Under the pieces are notes generated by a model. That model did no database searches and had not been told where the DNA came from. It saw nothing but the letters and a program-made list of their open reading frames with translations. Shown piece after piece: positions 37,268-46,000 of a DNA stretch of 64,000 bases (the first letter of the stretch is position 1; each line of letters begins with the position of its first letter). The DNA is from Jannaschia sp. CCS1 (GTDB taxonomy: Bacteria > Pseudomonadota > Alphaproteobacteria > Rhodobacterales > Rhodobacteraceae): the NCBI RefSeq assembly GCF_000013565.1, contig NC_007802.1, positions 186,001-250,000 of the forward strand, given 5' to 3'. The translations under genes and the position numbers were made by a program.

Positions 37268-38473
37268 ATGGCCCACGTTCTAAATCGACTAAAAGCGACT
37301 CAGATCAGTGCCCTGCCAAAAGGCAAGTATGCCGATGGCGCTGGACTGTGGCTCTATAAGTCAACCGATGAAAGTGGGCAGTGGGTTTTCCGCTATACGC
37401 TCTACACCAGACGTCACGAAATGGGTTTGGGATCTGCTAGCACTGTAGCACTTAAGGCTGCCCGCGCCCGCGCTGCTGGGCTGCGCGAACAAGTCCAACA
37501 AGGTGTTGATCCGATCAAGGCGCGACGCGACGCTGAGCAAGCTGCGCTGCGCAACATGAACACCCTTCATGACGTCACTCTAGACGCGTTCGAAAGCCGC
37601 AAGGCTGATCTTCGTGATGATGGAAAGGCAGGCCGATGGCTCAGCCCGCTTGAATTGCATGTTCTGCCTAAGCTGGGCCGAATGCCTATTTCTGAGATAG
37701 ACCAGCGCGATATCCGCGACACACTCGCACCTATTTGGCACGCCAAGGCCGACACCGCCCGAAAGGCCATGGGGCGTCTCGGTATTGTGTTTAAGCACGC
37801 GGCGGCGCTGGGCTTGGACGTGGATCTACAAGCAACCGAAAAGGCTAAGGCACTGTTGGGTAGGTCAAGACATGTCTCGGAACATATACCGTCAATGGAT
37901 TGGCGGGAGGTGCCCGCGTTTTTCGCCAAGTTGTCCGATGGCTCGACCACGCACCTCGCCCTGCGCTTACTGATTCTCACGGGCCTACGCAGCAAGCCCA
38001 TTCGCTTCGCTCATGTCGATGAAATCGACGGGAACGTATGGACGGTTCCGGGTGAGAAGATGAAGGCCCGAAAGCATCAGTCAGAAGACTTTCGGGTTCC
38101 ACTATCCTCTCTCGCCCTTGAAGTGATCGAGGCAGCGAAGCCAATGGCCCGGGATGGATACCTATTCCCCGGCGTCCGTAAGGGGGTCATTTCAGACGCA
38201 ACCATGTCCAGTCTAATGACGCGCATGGAGTTGACGGCACGGCCCCATGGGTTCCGGTCCAGTTTCAGGGAGTGGGCTGCAAAGGCCGGGGGCGTTGAGT
38301 TCGATACAGCCGAAATGTCGATATCCCACAAGGTCCGAAACAGTACCCAAAAGGCTTACCTTCGCGATGATCAGTTGGAGCAACGGTCAGTCCTGATGGA
38401 GCGTTGGGCCGATCACGTAAGTGGCGGCACGGGGCAGGTTGTTAGCCTAGCTATTGAGGGGCGGCGGTCATGA
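37268..38473 (+). CDS. int: Tyrosine-type site-specific integrase (P4/DUF4102 type)
   Basis: The 401-residue recombinase inserts and excises the element at tRNA-Leu. The N-terminal arm-binding DUF4102-like region (ALPKGKYADGAGLWLYKSTDESGQWVFRYTLYTRRHEMGLGSAS) is typical of P4-type island integrases. In the catalytic domain, R241 (TGLRSKP), H327 with R330 (PHGFRSSFREWA) and the nucleophile Y364 (KAYLRDD) form the R-H-R-Y set. AGGGGG precedes the ATG. It lies 150 bases inside attL, and its stop overlaps the start of the next gene. Confidence 0.93.
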   Translation: MAHVLNRLKATQISALPKGKYADGAGLWLYKSTDESGQWVFRYTLYTRRHEMGLGSASTVALKAARARAAGLREQVQQGVDPIKARRDAEQAALRNMNTLHDVTLDAFESRKADLRDDGKAGRWLSPLELHVLPKLGRMPISEIDQRDIRDTLAPIWHAKADTARKAMGRLGIVFKHAAALGLDVDLQATEKAKALLGRSRHVSEHIPSMDWREVPAFFAKLSDGSTTHLALRLLILTGLRSKPIRFAHVDEIDGNVWTVPGEKMKARKHQSEDFRVPLSSLALEVIEAAKPMARDGYLFPGVRKGVISDATMSSLMTRMELTARPHGFRSSFREWAAKAGGVEFDTAEMSISHKVRNSTQKAYLRDDQLEQRSVLMERWADHVSGGTGQVVSLAIEGRRS

Positions 38474-39291
38474 ACGTTTTCGGCGACCCATTCTTTAGAG
38501 ATGAGTTTCGCCTTGAGGGGGAGGTTGGGTATTCGACTATCTTCGGGGCTATCAAAGTCACAAGCCGGACGCAAAAAACTTGGGGACTGACGGCCCATCC
38601 ACTCAAGCGTGAGTACGTTCTGGAAGTGGCGCGGGAGAGTGCTCGAAACTTGGAGCATCACCCCGCGCCTACTGGATACATTCCATATGGCGCATTCTTT
38701 CGGGCCAGCGCTTTGGCTGTGGCTGGCGATATTGGGTTCAGAAAGGCCAGGCATCTAACTGCAAGTGATGTAGACCATTTGCGCCGGGCGACAGCCATGA
38801 GCGTTCTGCGAAACCTGATGGAGGGAGAGTTAAGTCTATGCGTCGGGTACTCTACTAAAACAGGCCTCGAAGACCTTGATCGTAAGGTGTGGCAAGTAGA
38901 TGGAGCGGCCCAGCTTGTCGAGTACGGCGGCATGCGATTAGAAGGTAAACTGTGTCGGTTTGTTTTGGCCGATCCGACTGCGACCGCGAACAAGCGCGGA
39001 GGCGTTAGGAAGGTTGAGCCAAGCGCAAGAACTGCTGCTTACCATTATTTCGCCTTGTACCCATCCGGTTGCCAGAGAGAGGACCCGCCGATCACCTGGG
39101 GAGAGGCCACGGCATCCGTCGCCGACATAACAGGCCAACGCGACCTTAAGACGGGCGCGCTCCGCACTGCATCGGGCTGGTCAGAGAAGAATCCGCAACA
39201 AGCAATCGACTTATGGCTTGAAGCGAAACTCATAAACAGCGCTGATGAGGCACCGCCCTATATCCTTCGCCTCTCCAGTGAGAGCGGCTAG
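38470..39291 (+). CDS. Hypothetical protein of the integrated element
   Basis: This is a 273-residue protein with no recognised family. It has no signal peptide or membrane segment. It contains a hydrophilic core with YGAFFRASALAVAGDIGFRKARHLTASDVDHLRRATAMSVLRNL, which could be helical, and WGEATASVADITGQRDLKTGAL. The ATG overlaps the integrase stop, which suggests co-expression and perhaps a role connected to integration or its control. It is followed by a hairpin-rich non-coding gap. No function is proposed. Confidence 0.7.
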   Translation: MNVFGDPFFRDEFRLEGEVGYSTIFGAIKVTSRTQKTWGLTAHPLKREYVLEVARESARNLEHHPAPTGYIPYGAFFRASALAVAGDIGFRKARHLTASDVDHLRRATAMSVLRNLMEGELSLCVGYSTKTGLEDLDRKVWQVDGAAQLVEYGGMRLEGKLCRFVLADPTATANKRGGVRKVEPSARTAAYHYFALYPSGCQREDPPITWGEATASVADITGQRDLKTGALRTASGWSEKNPQQAIDLWLEAKLINSADEAPPYILRLSSESG

Positions 39292-39337
39292 GAGAAGGCA
39301 AAGGAAGCGACTTTTCAGCCTGATCCGCCGCGAAGGA

Positions 39338-39366
39338 GAGCAGATGGCCAAATTGGCCATCTGCTC
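39338..39366. terminator. Perfect 29-base palindrome, likely terminator or protein-binding hairpin
   Basis: The arms GAGCAGATGGCCAA (39338-39351) and TTGGCCATCTGCTC (39353-39366) match perfectly around a single central base. It lies 47 bases after the 38470-39291 gene. No T-run follows. Confidence 0.6.
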
Positions 39367-39389
39367 GTGTGGTGATCCACTTTGGGGAG

Positions 39390-39414
39390 GTTTCGGGAAC
39401 AGTGTTCCCGAAAC
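39390..39414. terminator. Second perfect palindrome in the same gap
   Basis: The arms GTTTCGGGAAC (39390-39400) and GTTCCCGAAAC (39404-39414) have a 3-base loop and lie 24 bases after the previous palindrome. The sequence differs from it. The gap 39292-39578 holds these two hairpins and no gene. They may be terminators insulating the regulator gene or binding sites for an excision factor. Confidence 0.6.
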
Positions 39415-39578
39415 TGCGCTGCAACTGATGCGCAACTAGAGTGAAACTACCCGGTGACTTAGGCGTAACACGCATTCTTTCATAGTTGCGCACTTACACG
39501 TTTACCATACAAATCAATAGCTTGCACTGTACGTCCATGAACTTCCCGCACCCTGCGGTAAGGCATGGAGGCAATCCG

Positions 39579-39752
39579 ATGAAGTACATCACCCTCAAGG
39601 AATTACAGACCAAGCTGGGCAACCGCTCACGCAATGGCATCTATGGCGATATCGAAAACGGGCGCATCCCCAAGCCCAAGAAGCTGGGCAACCGACTCTA
39701 CTGGTCTGAGGACGAGATTGATGCGGTCATGTCCGACCGTGAAGCGGCCTGA
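39579..39752 (+). CDS. AlpA-like helix-turn-helix regulator / excisionase
   Basis: The 57-residue protein MKYITLKELQTKLGNRSRNGIY... has the size and layout of MerR-type winged-helix AlpA/excisionase proteins. LKELQTKLGNRSRNGIYGDIENGRIPKPKKLGNRLYWSEDEIDAVM reads as HTH, the recognition turn 'P-K-P-K-K-L-G-N-R', then the wing. GGAGG precedes the ATG at 39579. In-frame codons back to 39486 are not conserved-looking. Such proteins control integrase expression or excision direction in P4-like elements. Confidence 0.82.
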   Translation: MKYITLKELQTKLGNRSRNGIYGDIENGRIPKPKKLGNRLYWSEDEIDAVMSDREAA

Positions 39753-39858
39753 AAATACCCCACCCGAATTGCCGGGCGGGGCGCATTGTCTTAGCGGCGT
39801 CAACAACCGCGACATTAGCGCATTCGGCCCGGTCCTTCAAGAATAAGGACCAACACCA

Positions 39859-40209
39859 ATGAAAACCTCCGATGGCATCCCGCCGAAAGACACCCGCCGC
39901 ATCTATGGCTGGCACAACCTTCCGAACACCTACAAGGCGGCGCGCTACCGCATCACCGATCCGGGCCAAGAGCCGCGCGTGATCACCGTGTCACGAAAGA
40001 AACGCCAAGTGCTTGAAGGCCTGATGCGCTCGCCGCTTCATTCGGCTAGCTATTGCCGCCTGTCAGATACTGTGATGCCCCTACGCCGTGATCATGGTGT
40101 TGATATCGAGTGCACGCTCTACAAGAGCGACACAGACACCGGGCGCGACAAGTTCGGCGTTTATACCCTCAGTTCCAAGGTTGAGCGCATCGACGGGGAG
40201 GGCGAATAA
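39859..40209 (+). CDS. Winged-helix-like small protein of the integrated element
   Basis: The 116-residue protein is basic in its first half. Its second half (TVSRKKRQVLEGLMRSPLHSASYCRLSDTVMPLRRDHGVDIECTLY, then FGVYTLSSKVERI) has a helix-helix-strand pattern like the wHTH proteins often found in alphaproteobacterial prophages. No exact family is claimed. It overlaps the next small gene by one base and belongs to a run of five coupled genes leading to the primase and DUF3987 genes. Confidence 0.65.
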   Translation: MKTSDGIPPKDTRRIYGWHNLPNTYKAARYRITDPGQEPRVITVSRKKRQVLEGLMRSPLHSASYCRLSDTVMPLRRDHGVDIECTLYKSDTDTGRDKFGVYTLSSKVERIDGEGE

Positions 40210-40403
40210 TGACCGCCACAACATCCCCCATCCACATCGTCACACCCATTGCGGGCACTGTTCGGTGGTCACGTTCCGGCCGGAATCTGGGCGTCTGGGG
40301 CAGGGACTTTCCGGTCCGTCCGCTGGTGCTTCTCAGCAATGGCGACGTGCGAGACCTCAGCCCCGCAGAAGCAAAATTCTACAAGCATGTGGGAGCAGTT
40401 TGA
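40209..40403 (+). CDS. Small hypothetical protein before the primase
   Basis: This is a 64-residue protein (MTATTSPIHIVTPIAGTVRW...) with no recognised domain. Its ATG overlaps the last base of the previous stop and its stop overlaps the primase ATG, so it is translated as part of the replication-gene run. The tail LLSNGDVRDLSPAEAKFYKHVGA suggests a small folded domain. Function unknown. Confidence 0.6.
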   Translation: MTATTSPIHIVTPIAGTVRWSRSGRNLGVWGRDFPVRPLVLLSNGDVRDLSPAEAKFYKHVGAV

Positions 40404-41281
40404 TGACCAATGTCCCAATCGACCCCCGTCAACTCACTCAGGACCTTGGTGGCAAATGGGCACAAGCCTACGGAACCGCGCCATGTCCCATCTGCCAAGA
40501 CCGCCGCAAGGGTCAAAATGCTCTGACGATCCGTGTGAAAGGCGACCGCCTGTTGATGCACTGCAAGAAATCCAATTGCAGCTTCATCGACCTTTTGAGG
40601 GCGGCAGGCATTGCCCCAGGAACCGTCGAAATTGATCCGACGGCGCAACGCGAAGCCGACGCGGCGCGGGCTGAATATGAAGCCTACCAGCTTCACCGCG
40701 CACGAAAGGCTTGGGACTACGGCAAGCTGATCACAGGCACCAAAGGCGAGGCATATCTGAGGGGGCGGTGTATCACCTGCCCCCTTCCCGAAACCCTGCG
40801 CTGGATTGCAGACACCTACCACAGCCCGTCTGGGCAATATGGCGCGGCGATTGTTGCGGATGTGCAGCCCACGGGTGGCGTCCATCGGACTTTCTTTGAC
40901 AAGCGCGGCAACCGTTTGGCGAAGAATGCCAAGATGATGCTGGGGCCATGCTCGGGCGGCGCTGTGCGCATGTCTGAGGCGGTAGGGCCGCTCGTGGTGT
41001 GTGAAGGTATCGAGACGGGCCTAAGCCTTCTTTCGGGTCTCTTGGATGGCCCTGCCAACGTCTGGGCGGCGCTGTCCACGTCCGGTCTTCGTGCCTTGGA
41101 CCTTCCCCCTCGCCCGCCCAGTGGATCGCTGATTATTGCCACCGATGGCGACGCTCCAGGGCGTGAAGCCGGGGCAGCACTGGCAGACCGCGCTCACACG
41201 CTGGGCTGGCCCGTCTCGATCATGGCTGCGCCGGACGGGCAAGACTTCAACGATGTATTGATGGAAAGGCGTGCGGCATGA
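40403..41281 (+). CDS. Zinc-finger/Toprim DNA primase-like protein
   Basis: The 292-residue protein has an N-terminal CHC2-like zinc ribbon with C28, C31, C54 and C59. A middle region (YLRGRCITCPLPETLRWIADTYH, GAAIVADVQPTGGVHRTFFD) precedes a Toprim domain with VCEGIETGLSL and IIATDGDAPGREAG as the acidic metal motifs. This is the layout of primases from small phages and satellites. It overlaps DUF3987 (ATGA). The pair would supply primase and helicase-like functions for replication of the element. Confidence 0.85.
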   Translation: MTNVPIDPRQLTQDLGGKWAQAYGTAPCPICQDRRKGQNALTIRVKGDRLLMHCKKSNCSFIDLLRAAGIAPGTVEIDPTAQREADAARAEYEAYQLHRARKAWDYGKLITGTKGEAYLRGRCITCPLPETLRWIADTYHSPSGQYGAAIVADVQPTGGVHRTFFDKRGNRLAKNAKMMLGPCSGGAVRMSEAVGPLVVCEGIETGLSLLSGLLDGPANVWAALSTSGLRALDLPPRPPSGSLIIATDGDAPGREAGAALADRAHTLGWPVSIMAAPDGQDFNDVLMERRAA

Positions 41282-42801
41282 CGGCTATCAAACCCGAAAC
41301 CTACACACCGGAAGGCCCCCAGCCGTTGCTTAGGGAGGTGTCGCCGGGGGCTGAGTATCCTGTTGCATCCCTTGGCCCCCTGAGGGAGGCGGCACAAGCA
41401 GCGCAGGCGACGACGCAGGCCCCTATGGCCCTCGCGGCTCAGTCTGCCTTGTCCGTGGCGTCTCTTGCGGTGCAGGCGCATGGTGACGTTGAAACTCTGG
41501 GCGGCTTCGCCCCGATCAGCCTCTATTGCCTCACTATTGCCCGATCCGGCGAGCGCAAGAGCGCCACGGATAAGCTGTTGATGGCTGGGCTGCGTGAGTT
41601 TGAGCGCGAGGCGGCGGCAGAATATCAGCAAGCGGTTGGCGTTTGGGAAAACACGGCTGAGATACACAAAAACGACCGGGCGCAGATCATGCACGGGTTT
41701 AAGAAGGCCACGGGTTCCGAACGGGTGGCATCGAAGGCTGACTTAGAAGCCTTGGGTGCAGAGCCGCCAGCGCCGTTATTGCCAAACCTGACCGCGACCG
41801 AGCCAACCCTTGAGGGGCTGCACAAGCTGTTTTTGGCGGGCCAGCCTTCGTTGGGTATGTTCTCAGATGAAGGAGGCGGCTTTCTGGGCGGACACGGCAT
41901 GTCGCAGGATCACCGCTTGAAGACAGTGGCGGGACTGTCTGCCTTATGGGGTGGTGATCCATTGACACGAGTGCGCGCTGGCGACGGCACGTCATCGCTC
42001 TTTGGTCGCAGATTGGCAGTGCATTTGATGGTGCAGCCCGTTGCCGCTCGCCCGCTCTTGGCCGATCCTGTTGCCAGCGGGCAGGGCTTCCTCGCGCGGT
42101 TCCTTATAGCAGAACCTCAAACCGCCATAGGCTTACGTCTGGCGTCTGAGCCGCCCGCCGGGGCATCCGCCCAGCTTGCAGCATTCAACGTCCGGCTTCG
42201 CGCCATTCTGGACGCTCCTAAGCCCTTTGCAGGCGATACCCAGCAACAACTTGAACCGCCTCACCTGACCCTGACCCCAGATGCACGGAAGGTGCTTTGG
42301 GACTACTACGTTGAAACCGAAACAGCCCAGCAAGCCGGTGGCAGCCTGGAAGGGCTGACCGCCTACGCGTCTAAGACGGCGGAGCAAGCTGCCCGCATCG
42401 CAGGTGTGTTGACGCTTTGGGAAAATCTCCAAGCCCGTGAAATCCAGATTGGGATGATGAAGAGCGGGGTGCGACTGGCCCGTTTCTATTTGGGTGAAGC
42501 GAAGCGTTTGGCCGAGTCAGCGGAGATCAGTATCGAGACGGAAAAGGCAGAGCGCCTGCGGCTATGGCTACGGGATAGCTGGCCCACGATTGCCAGCGCC
42601 AACGGACGCAATCCGCAGTACGTCCTGCCGCGTGATGTGGTCCAGCACGGGCCGGGAAGCCTGCGCGAAACCAAGACCGCAAAGCAAACGCTTACCATCC
42701 TCTCGGGGCACGGTTGGATCATGCCATTGGAGCGCGGTGCAGTGGTCGATGGGGCGTCGCGCAGGGACGCGTTTCACATTGTCAAAGACGGGCCGCCATG
42801 A
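41278..42801 (+). CDS. DUF3987 (YfjI-like) helicase-type replication protein
   Basis: The 507-residue protein resembles the DUF3987/YfjI family found beside Toprim primases in prophages and satellites. FAPISLYCLTIARSGERKSATDKLLM contains a P-loop-like SGERKS. SLGMFSDEGGGFLGGHGMSQDHRLK and HLMVQPVAARPLLADPVASGQGFLARFLIAEP are typical of the family. The ATG overlaps the primase stop. The iteron array at 42812-42883 begins ten bases after its stop. A replication helicase or initiator role is inferred from context. Confidence 0.82.
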   Translation: MTAIKPETYTPEGPQPLLREVSPGAEYPVASLGPLREAAQAAQATTQAPMALAAQSALSVASLAVQAHGDVETLGGFAPISLYCLTIARSGERKSATDKLLMAGLREFEREAAAEYQQAVGVWENTAEIHKNDRAQIMHGFKKATGSERVASKADLEALGAEPPAPLLPNLTATEPTLEGLHKLFLAGQPSLGMFSDEGGGFLGGHGMSQDHRLKTVAGLSALWGGDPLTRVRAGDGTSSLFGRRLAVHLMVQPVAARPLLADPVASGQGFLARFLIAEPQTAIGLRLASEPPAGASAQLAAFNVRLRAILDAPKPFAGDTQQQLEPPHLTLTPDARKVLWDYYVETETAQQAGGSLEGLTAYASKTAEQAARIAGVLTLWENLQAREIQIGMMKSGVRLARFYLGEAKRLAESAEISIETEKAERLRLWLRDSWPTIASANGRNPQYVLPRDVVQHGPGSLRETKTAKQTLTILSGHGWIMPLERGAVVDGASRRDAFHIVKDGPP

Positions 42802-42811
42802 CCGAGGGGAC

Positions 42812-42883
42812 TGCTACAATTGCTACAACTGCTACAAAGCGCCTTCCAAACCGCACCGTGTAGCAAAAGTAGCAGATGTAGCA
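42812..42883. other. Putative replication origin of the element: inverted 9-base iterons
   Basis: Three TGCTACA heptamers start at 42812, 42821 and 42830. Three in opposite orientation (TGTAGCA, AGTAGCA, TGTAGCA) start at 42859, 42868 and 42877. Both sets have an exact period of 9 and a 22-base spacer between them. The array sits directly after the DUF3987 gene. The right half recurs at 47602. The arrangement resembles the iteron origin and separate cis element of satellite P4. Alternatively, the arms could form one long hairpin terminating the primase operon. Confidence 0.6.
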
Positions 42884-42932
42884 GGGGGCAGTGTTCAAAT
42901 TTCAAAAGCAGAACAGGGAAACGGATCAGACA

Positions 42933-43499
42933 ATGACAGAGCTAACGACGACACCCGGGATCAAATCGCCTGAGACGACGAACGGCATTGCCGCCCAGCT
43001 AGGCATTGGGTTTGAGGCTTCGGACGACGGCGAAATCAATGTTAAGTTGTCAGAACCTGATGCAATCCCGAAGGTTTTCGGCACAGAAAACAAACTCTAC
43101 GCTGATACCTTGCTACTCCACGCGCTGACGATGCTTTCAGTCGATGAGGCCAAGGATGCCGCCGTTGCAGGAGGAAACTGCTCATTCATGGTTGGAGCAA
43201 TTGCAGACATGGCACCTCAAGATGGTTTTGAGCGTTTGCTGATCACTCAAATGGCCGCAACGCATATGGCAGTAGTCCGAGCTGGACGACGCATGGCCAA
43301 TGCACAGCAAGTGAAGCAATTCGAGGCCTACTCCAACAACTTCAACAAGCTGACACGCACTTATGCCGCTCAGATGGAAGCGCTGCGCAAGCATCGCAAC
43401 GGTGGCAAGCAGATAGTCCAGGTCCAGCACGTCAACGTTGAAGATGGTGGGCAGGCAATTGTTGGCACGGTTCAGACCGGGGCGGGGGTGCAATCATGA
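42933..43499 (+). CDS. Hypothetical phage-type protein
   Basis: This is a 188-residue protein (from MTELTTTPGIKSPETTNG) with no family I can name. It is mostly helical, with NGIAAQLGIGFEASDDGEINVKLSEPDAIPKVFGTEN followed by long helices (TLLLHALTMLSVDEAKDAAVAGG, QQVKQFEAYSNNFNKLTRTYAAQMEALRKHRNG). The C-terminal VQVQHVNVEDGGQAIVGTV resembles tails of small phage proteins seen before terminase genes. A GTG at 42891 with a GGGGG upstream is an alternative start. It overlaps the next gene (ATGA). Confidence 0.62.
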   Translation: MTELTTTPGIKSPETTNGIAAQLGIGFEASDDGEINVKLSEPDAIPKVFGTENKLYADTLLLHALTMLSVDEAKDAAVAGGNCSFMVGAIADMAPQDGFERLLITQMAATHMAVVRAGRRMANAQQVKQFEAYSNNFNKLTRTYAAQMEALRKHRNGGKQIVQVQHVNVEDGGQAIVGTVQTGAGVQS

Positions 43500-43762
43500 A
43501 AAACGACGACAACCCCATGGCGAAGGCACACGCGGCCCCACGGTGCACGGCAACGTCCCGGCGGTCTGGTGAGCGCTGCAAGGGACCTGCGGTAAAGGGC
43601 TGGACTGTCTGCCGGTATCACGGCGCGGGCGGTGGTCATAAGGCTGGTCCGACGCACCCGACTTGGAAGCATGGGCTTAGGTCAAAGGCTTATATTGAGG
43701 CGCGGCGTGAGGCAAAGCAGATGGCCAGCGAGTTGGCGGAGTTGTTGGCCGATCAAGGCTAG
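43496..43762 (+). CDS. HGGxxG-type zinc-binding phage protein
   Basis: The 88-residue protein has the pattern of small phage proteins with RCTATSRRSGERCKGPAVKGWTVCRYHGAGGG. It contains a C-x8-C and C-x2-YHGAGG motif that can hold zinc. In many prophages proteins with this HGG motif stand just before the small terminase gene, but no terminase follows here. The ATG overlaps the stop of the previous gene. This suggests that the packaging genes were lost or were never part of this element. Confidence 0.7.
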   Translation: MKNDDNPMAKAHAAPRCTATSRRSGERCKGPAVKGWTVCRYHGAGGGHKAGPTHPTWKHGLRSKAYIEARREAKQMASELAELLADQG

Positions 43763-43905
43763 CGACCATTACGCGCGCTAACCCCTAAATAATCGCCGAA
43801 AGAACAGCTACGAACTAGGCAAAAATGGGGTAAAATGATACCGTAATACTCATCACCCTGCGCAGGCTGGGCTTTGAAATCTAGCTCCCTTGGAGGGCCA
43901 TAGTC

Positions 43906-44286
43906 ATGAAATCTAAAGTGGAAAAACTGTCGGATAATGGCAAAGGCGAACTGGCCAACGCGGGCACCGCACAATGCTATGACTTTAACAGCGAAGCGGC
44001 GAAAACGATGGGCCTATTTGACGCCTTCTGGCTGCGAACACACCCCAAGGAAGAGCGCTTCTTTCGTGAAGCGATGGAAGGCGAAAGCCCGCTACTCGAT
44101 CACCTCGCTCAAGTCGGGAAGGCGGATTGCCTTTGGATAATCGTATCTCGCGGCCCAGACGGGGGAACCACTGTTAACCCGATGTTTGAGATGGCCGGGG
44201 TGAAGATAACGCTATCAGTTGCGACCGAGGTGATTAACGAAACACCATTTGCAAACCAATCCGACGCCCTGTGTGTCCGGCAGTAG
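43906..44286 (+). CDS. Hypothetical protein
   Basis: This is a 126-residue protein without recognised domain, signal peptide or membrane segment. LFDAFWLRTHPKEERFFREAMEGESPLLDHLAQVGKADCLWIIVSRG looks helical. VKITLSVATEVINETPFANQ may form strands. A 143-base gap precedes it, with TTGGAGG 11 bases before the ATG. It lies between the HGG protein and the large ejection-like protein in the same orientation, so it may belong to a virion-related remnant. Confidence 0.55.
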   Translation: MKSKVEKLSDNGKGELANAGTAQCYDFNSEAAKTMGLFDAFWLRTHPKEERFFREAMEGESPLLDHLAQVGKADCLWIIVSRGPDGGTTVNPMFEMAGVKITLSVATEVINETPFANQSDALCVRQ

Positions 44287-44304
44287 CCCTAGGAAGGTAT
44301 TGAA

Positions 44305-45984
44305 ATGACGACCGAAGCCCAGCGCCGTGCAATAGAGCAAGCAGAACAGCGCCTAGCCCAATCGGGCACCACTCCCACTCAAGGTTCCGGCTTGCCTCAA
44401 TGGCCGATTACAGTCGATATCGGTGGGCACACCGTCGAGTTTCCTGACCCGGCTTCCCTACAGCAGTACCTTGCGCAGCAGTCGCCCAACCCGACCGGAC
44501 AAATGTCGCCAAACGCGTCAGAGGCATTGACCGGCGCAGGGTCTGGCCCTGTAGATATGGATAGGCAAGCGCTCATTGATGAGGCGCGACGTAGGAGGCT
44601 TGATCTGTCAACAGGTAGTGCGAGTGCGTTGGGCGGCATATCGGGTGCAGCAACAGATGGCGCGTTGATGGGTTTTGGCGATGAATACCTGGCAGGGCTA
44701 TCTACCGTCTTGGGTGTGCAGCCTGACGGCGAGGGCGGTGCAAACTGGTTTGACTACAGTCAGCCCATGGGTGACCGCTATGACACTGCACTGGATCAGA
44801 TCCGGCGCGAACAAGCTCAGTTCTCCGAGGATCGTCCTGGTCTGTCACTGGCCGGCGAAGTGGGTGGTTCTCTTCTTGTGCCGGGAATGGGTGCCCGGGG
44901 AGCCATGGCCGCAAGTTCTGGAGCTGGGCGTGTAGCTCAAGGGGGCCTTCTCGGCGGCGGCGCATCCTTTACTTATGGTTTTGGCGAAGGTGAGGGCGGG
45001 ATTATGAACCGTCTGCAATCCGGCGCAGTTGCCGCCCCAGTTGGCCTGCTGGCGGGTGGCTCGTTAGCGTTGGCGGGTGAAGGGTTCAGCGCTGCAATCA
45101 ATCGCTTACGTGGACAGTCAGACGGAGCGGCTGCAACGCCCAGCGTTGAGGATCTGAGGGGGACGGCAAATCGCCTCTATTCCGAAGCGCGCGAAATCGG
45201 CGGTGTAATCCCAGCGCAACATATGGCGCAGATGTCCACACGGATGCGGGAAGTAATGCGAGAGGAGGGTTTTGATGCTGATTTGCACCCGAGAGTGGCT
45301 GTTGCCCTTGAGCGTGTAACGCGCCAAGCGGGCGATACACCGTTCTCCGAAATGGAAATTCTGCGCCGCGTCATCAACGGTGCTGGAAATAGCCTCGAAC
45401 CCGACGAGCGCCGCCTCGCTGGGGAGTTGGTTGACCTTCTAGACGGTGAGATTGATAACCTTCCGGTCTCTGGTGCAATCCGCGAAGCGCGCGATGCGTG
45501 GGGCCGGGTGCGCAGGATGGAGGCCGTCGAGGGCGCTATCGAGCGAGCAAGTCTTACGGACAATTTCACGCAGGGTTTGCGGTCGCAGTTCCGTCAGATA
45601 CTTCGCAACCCTCGCCGCTTACGCGGCTTCTCAGAACAAGAGATTGCGGCACTGCGCAGGGTGGCGAACGGCACGGCGACAGAAAATGGATTGCGACACC
45701 TCTCTCGGTTAATGTCACCCACCGGCATTGCAGGGCCAGTTCTAACCGGCGGTGCGTTCGCGGGTGGAGCGGGACTTGGCTCGCTCGCAATTCCAGCGAC
45801 AGGCTTGATGGCGGGGCGCGGTGCAAGCAGCATGACCCGTCGCAACGTCGAGGCGGCAAGGGCTGCCGTAGGGCGGACGCCAGAGCAACAGAGTGTCATT
45901 GAAGCGCTACTGCGTAGACCGACGCCCGCATTGCAGCCCAGCGTTGGGATGGCACCTGTGATCGAGGCGCTGATAGGACGCTGA
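44305..45984 (+). CDS. Large phage-type protein, possible DNA-ejection (internal virion) protein
   Basis: The 559-residue protein starts with a Gln-rich hydrophilic region. A Gly/Ala-rich zone then contains ALGGISGAATDGALMGFGDEYLAGL, a pattern I associate with internal virion or ejection proteins of short-tailed phages. Two more glycine-rich hydrophobic stretches follow (about 205-265 and 455-495), with a helical middle (LRGTANRLYSEAREIGGVIP...). Such segments could insert in membranes. The assignment is by pattern only. It is unusual here because no capsid or portal gene accompanies it. Confidence 0.5.
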   Translation: MTTEAQRRAIEQAEQRLAQSGTTPTQGSGLPQWPITVDIGGHTVEFPDPASLQQYLAQQSPNPTGQMSPNASEALTGAGSGPVDMDRQALIDEARRRRLDLSTGSASALGGISGAATDGALMGFGDEYLAGLSTVLGVQPDGEGGANWFDYSQPMGDRYDTALDQIRREQAQFSEDRPGLSLAGEVGGSLLVPGMGARGAMAASSGAGRVAQGGLLGGGASFTYGFGEGEGGIMNRLQSGAVAAPVGLLAGGSLALAGEGFSAAINRLRGQSDGAAATPSVEDLRGTANRLYSEAREIGGVIPAQHMAQMSTRMREVMREEGFDADLHPRVAVALERVTRQAGDTPFSEMEILRRVINGAGNSLEPDERRLAGELVDLLDGEIDNLPVSGAIREARDAWGRVRRMEAVEGAIERASLTDNFTQGLRSQFRQILRNPRRLRGFSEQEIAALRRVANGTATENGLRHLSRLMSPTGIAGPVLTGGAFAGGAGLGSLAIPATGLMAGRGASSMTRRNVEAARAAVGRTPEQQSVIEALLRRPTPALQPSVGMAPVIEALIGR

Positions 45985-46000
45985 TAGCGCTATTTACTCG

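Noticed and set aside
42812-42883. CRISPR array
   Set aside because: The units are 7-9 bases with no spacers of 30-40 bases, and both orientations occur. There are no cas genes.
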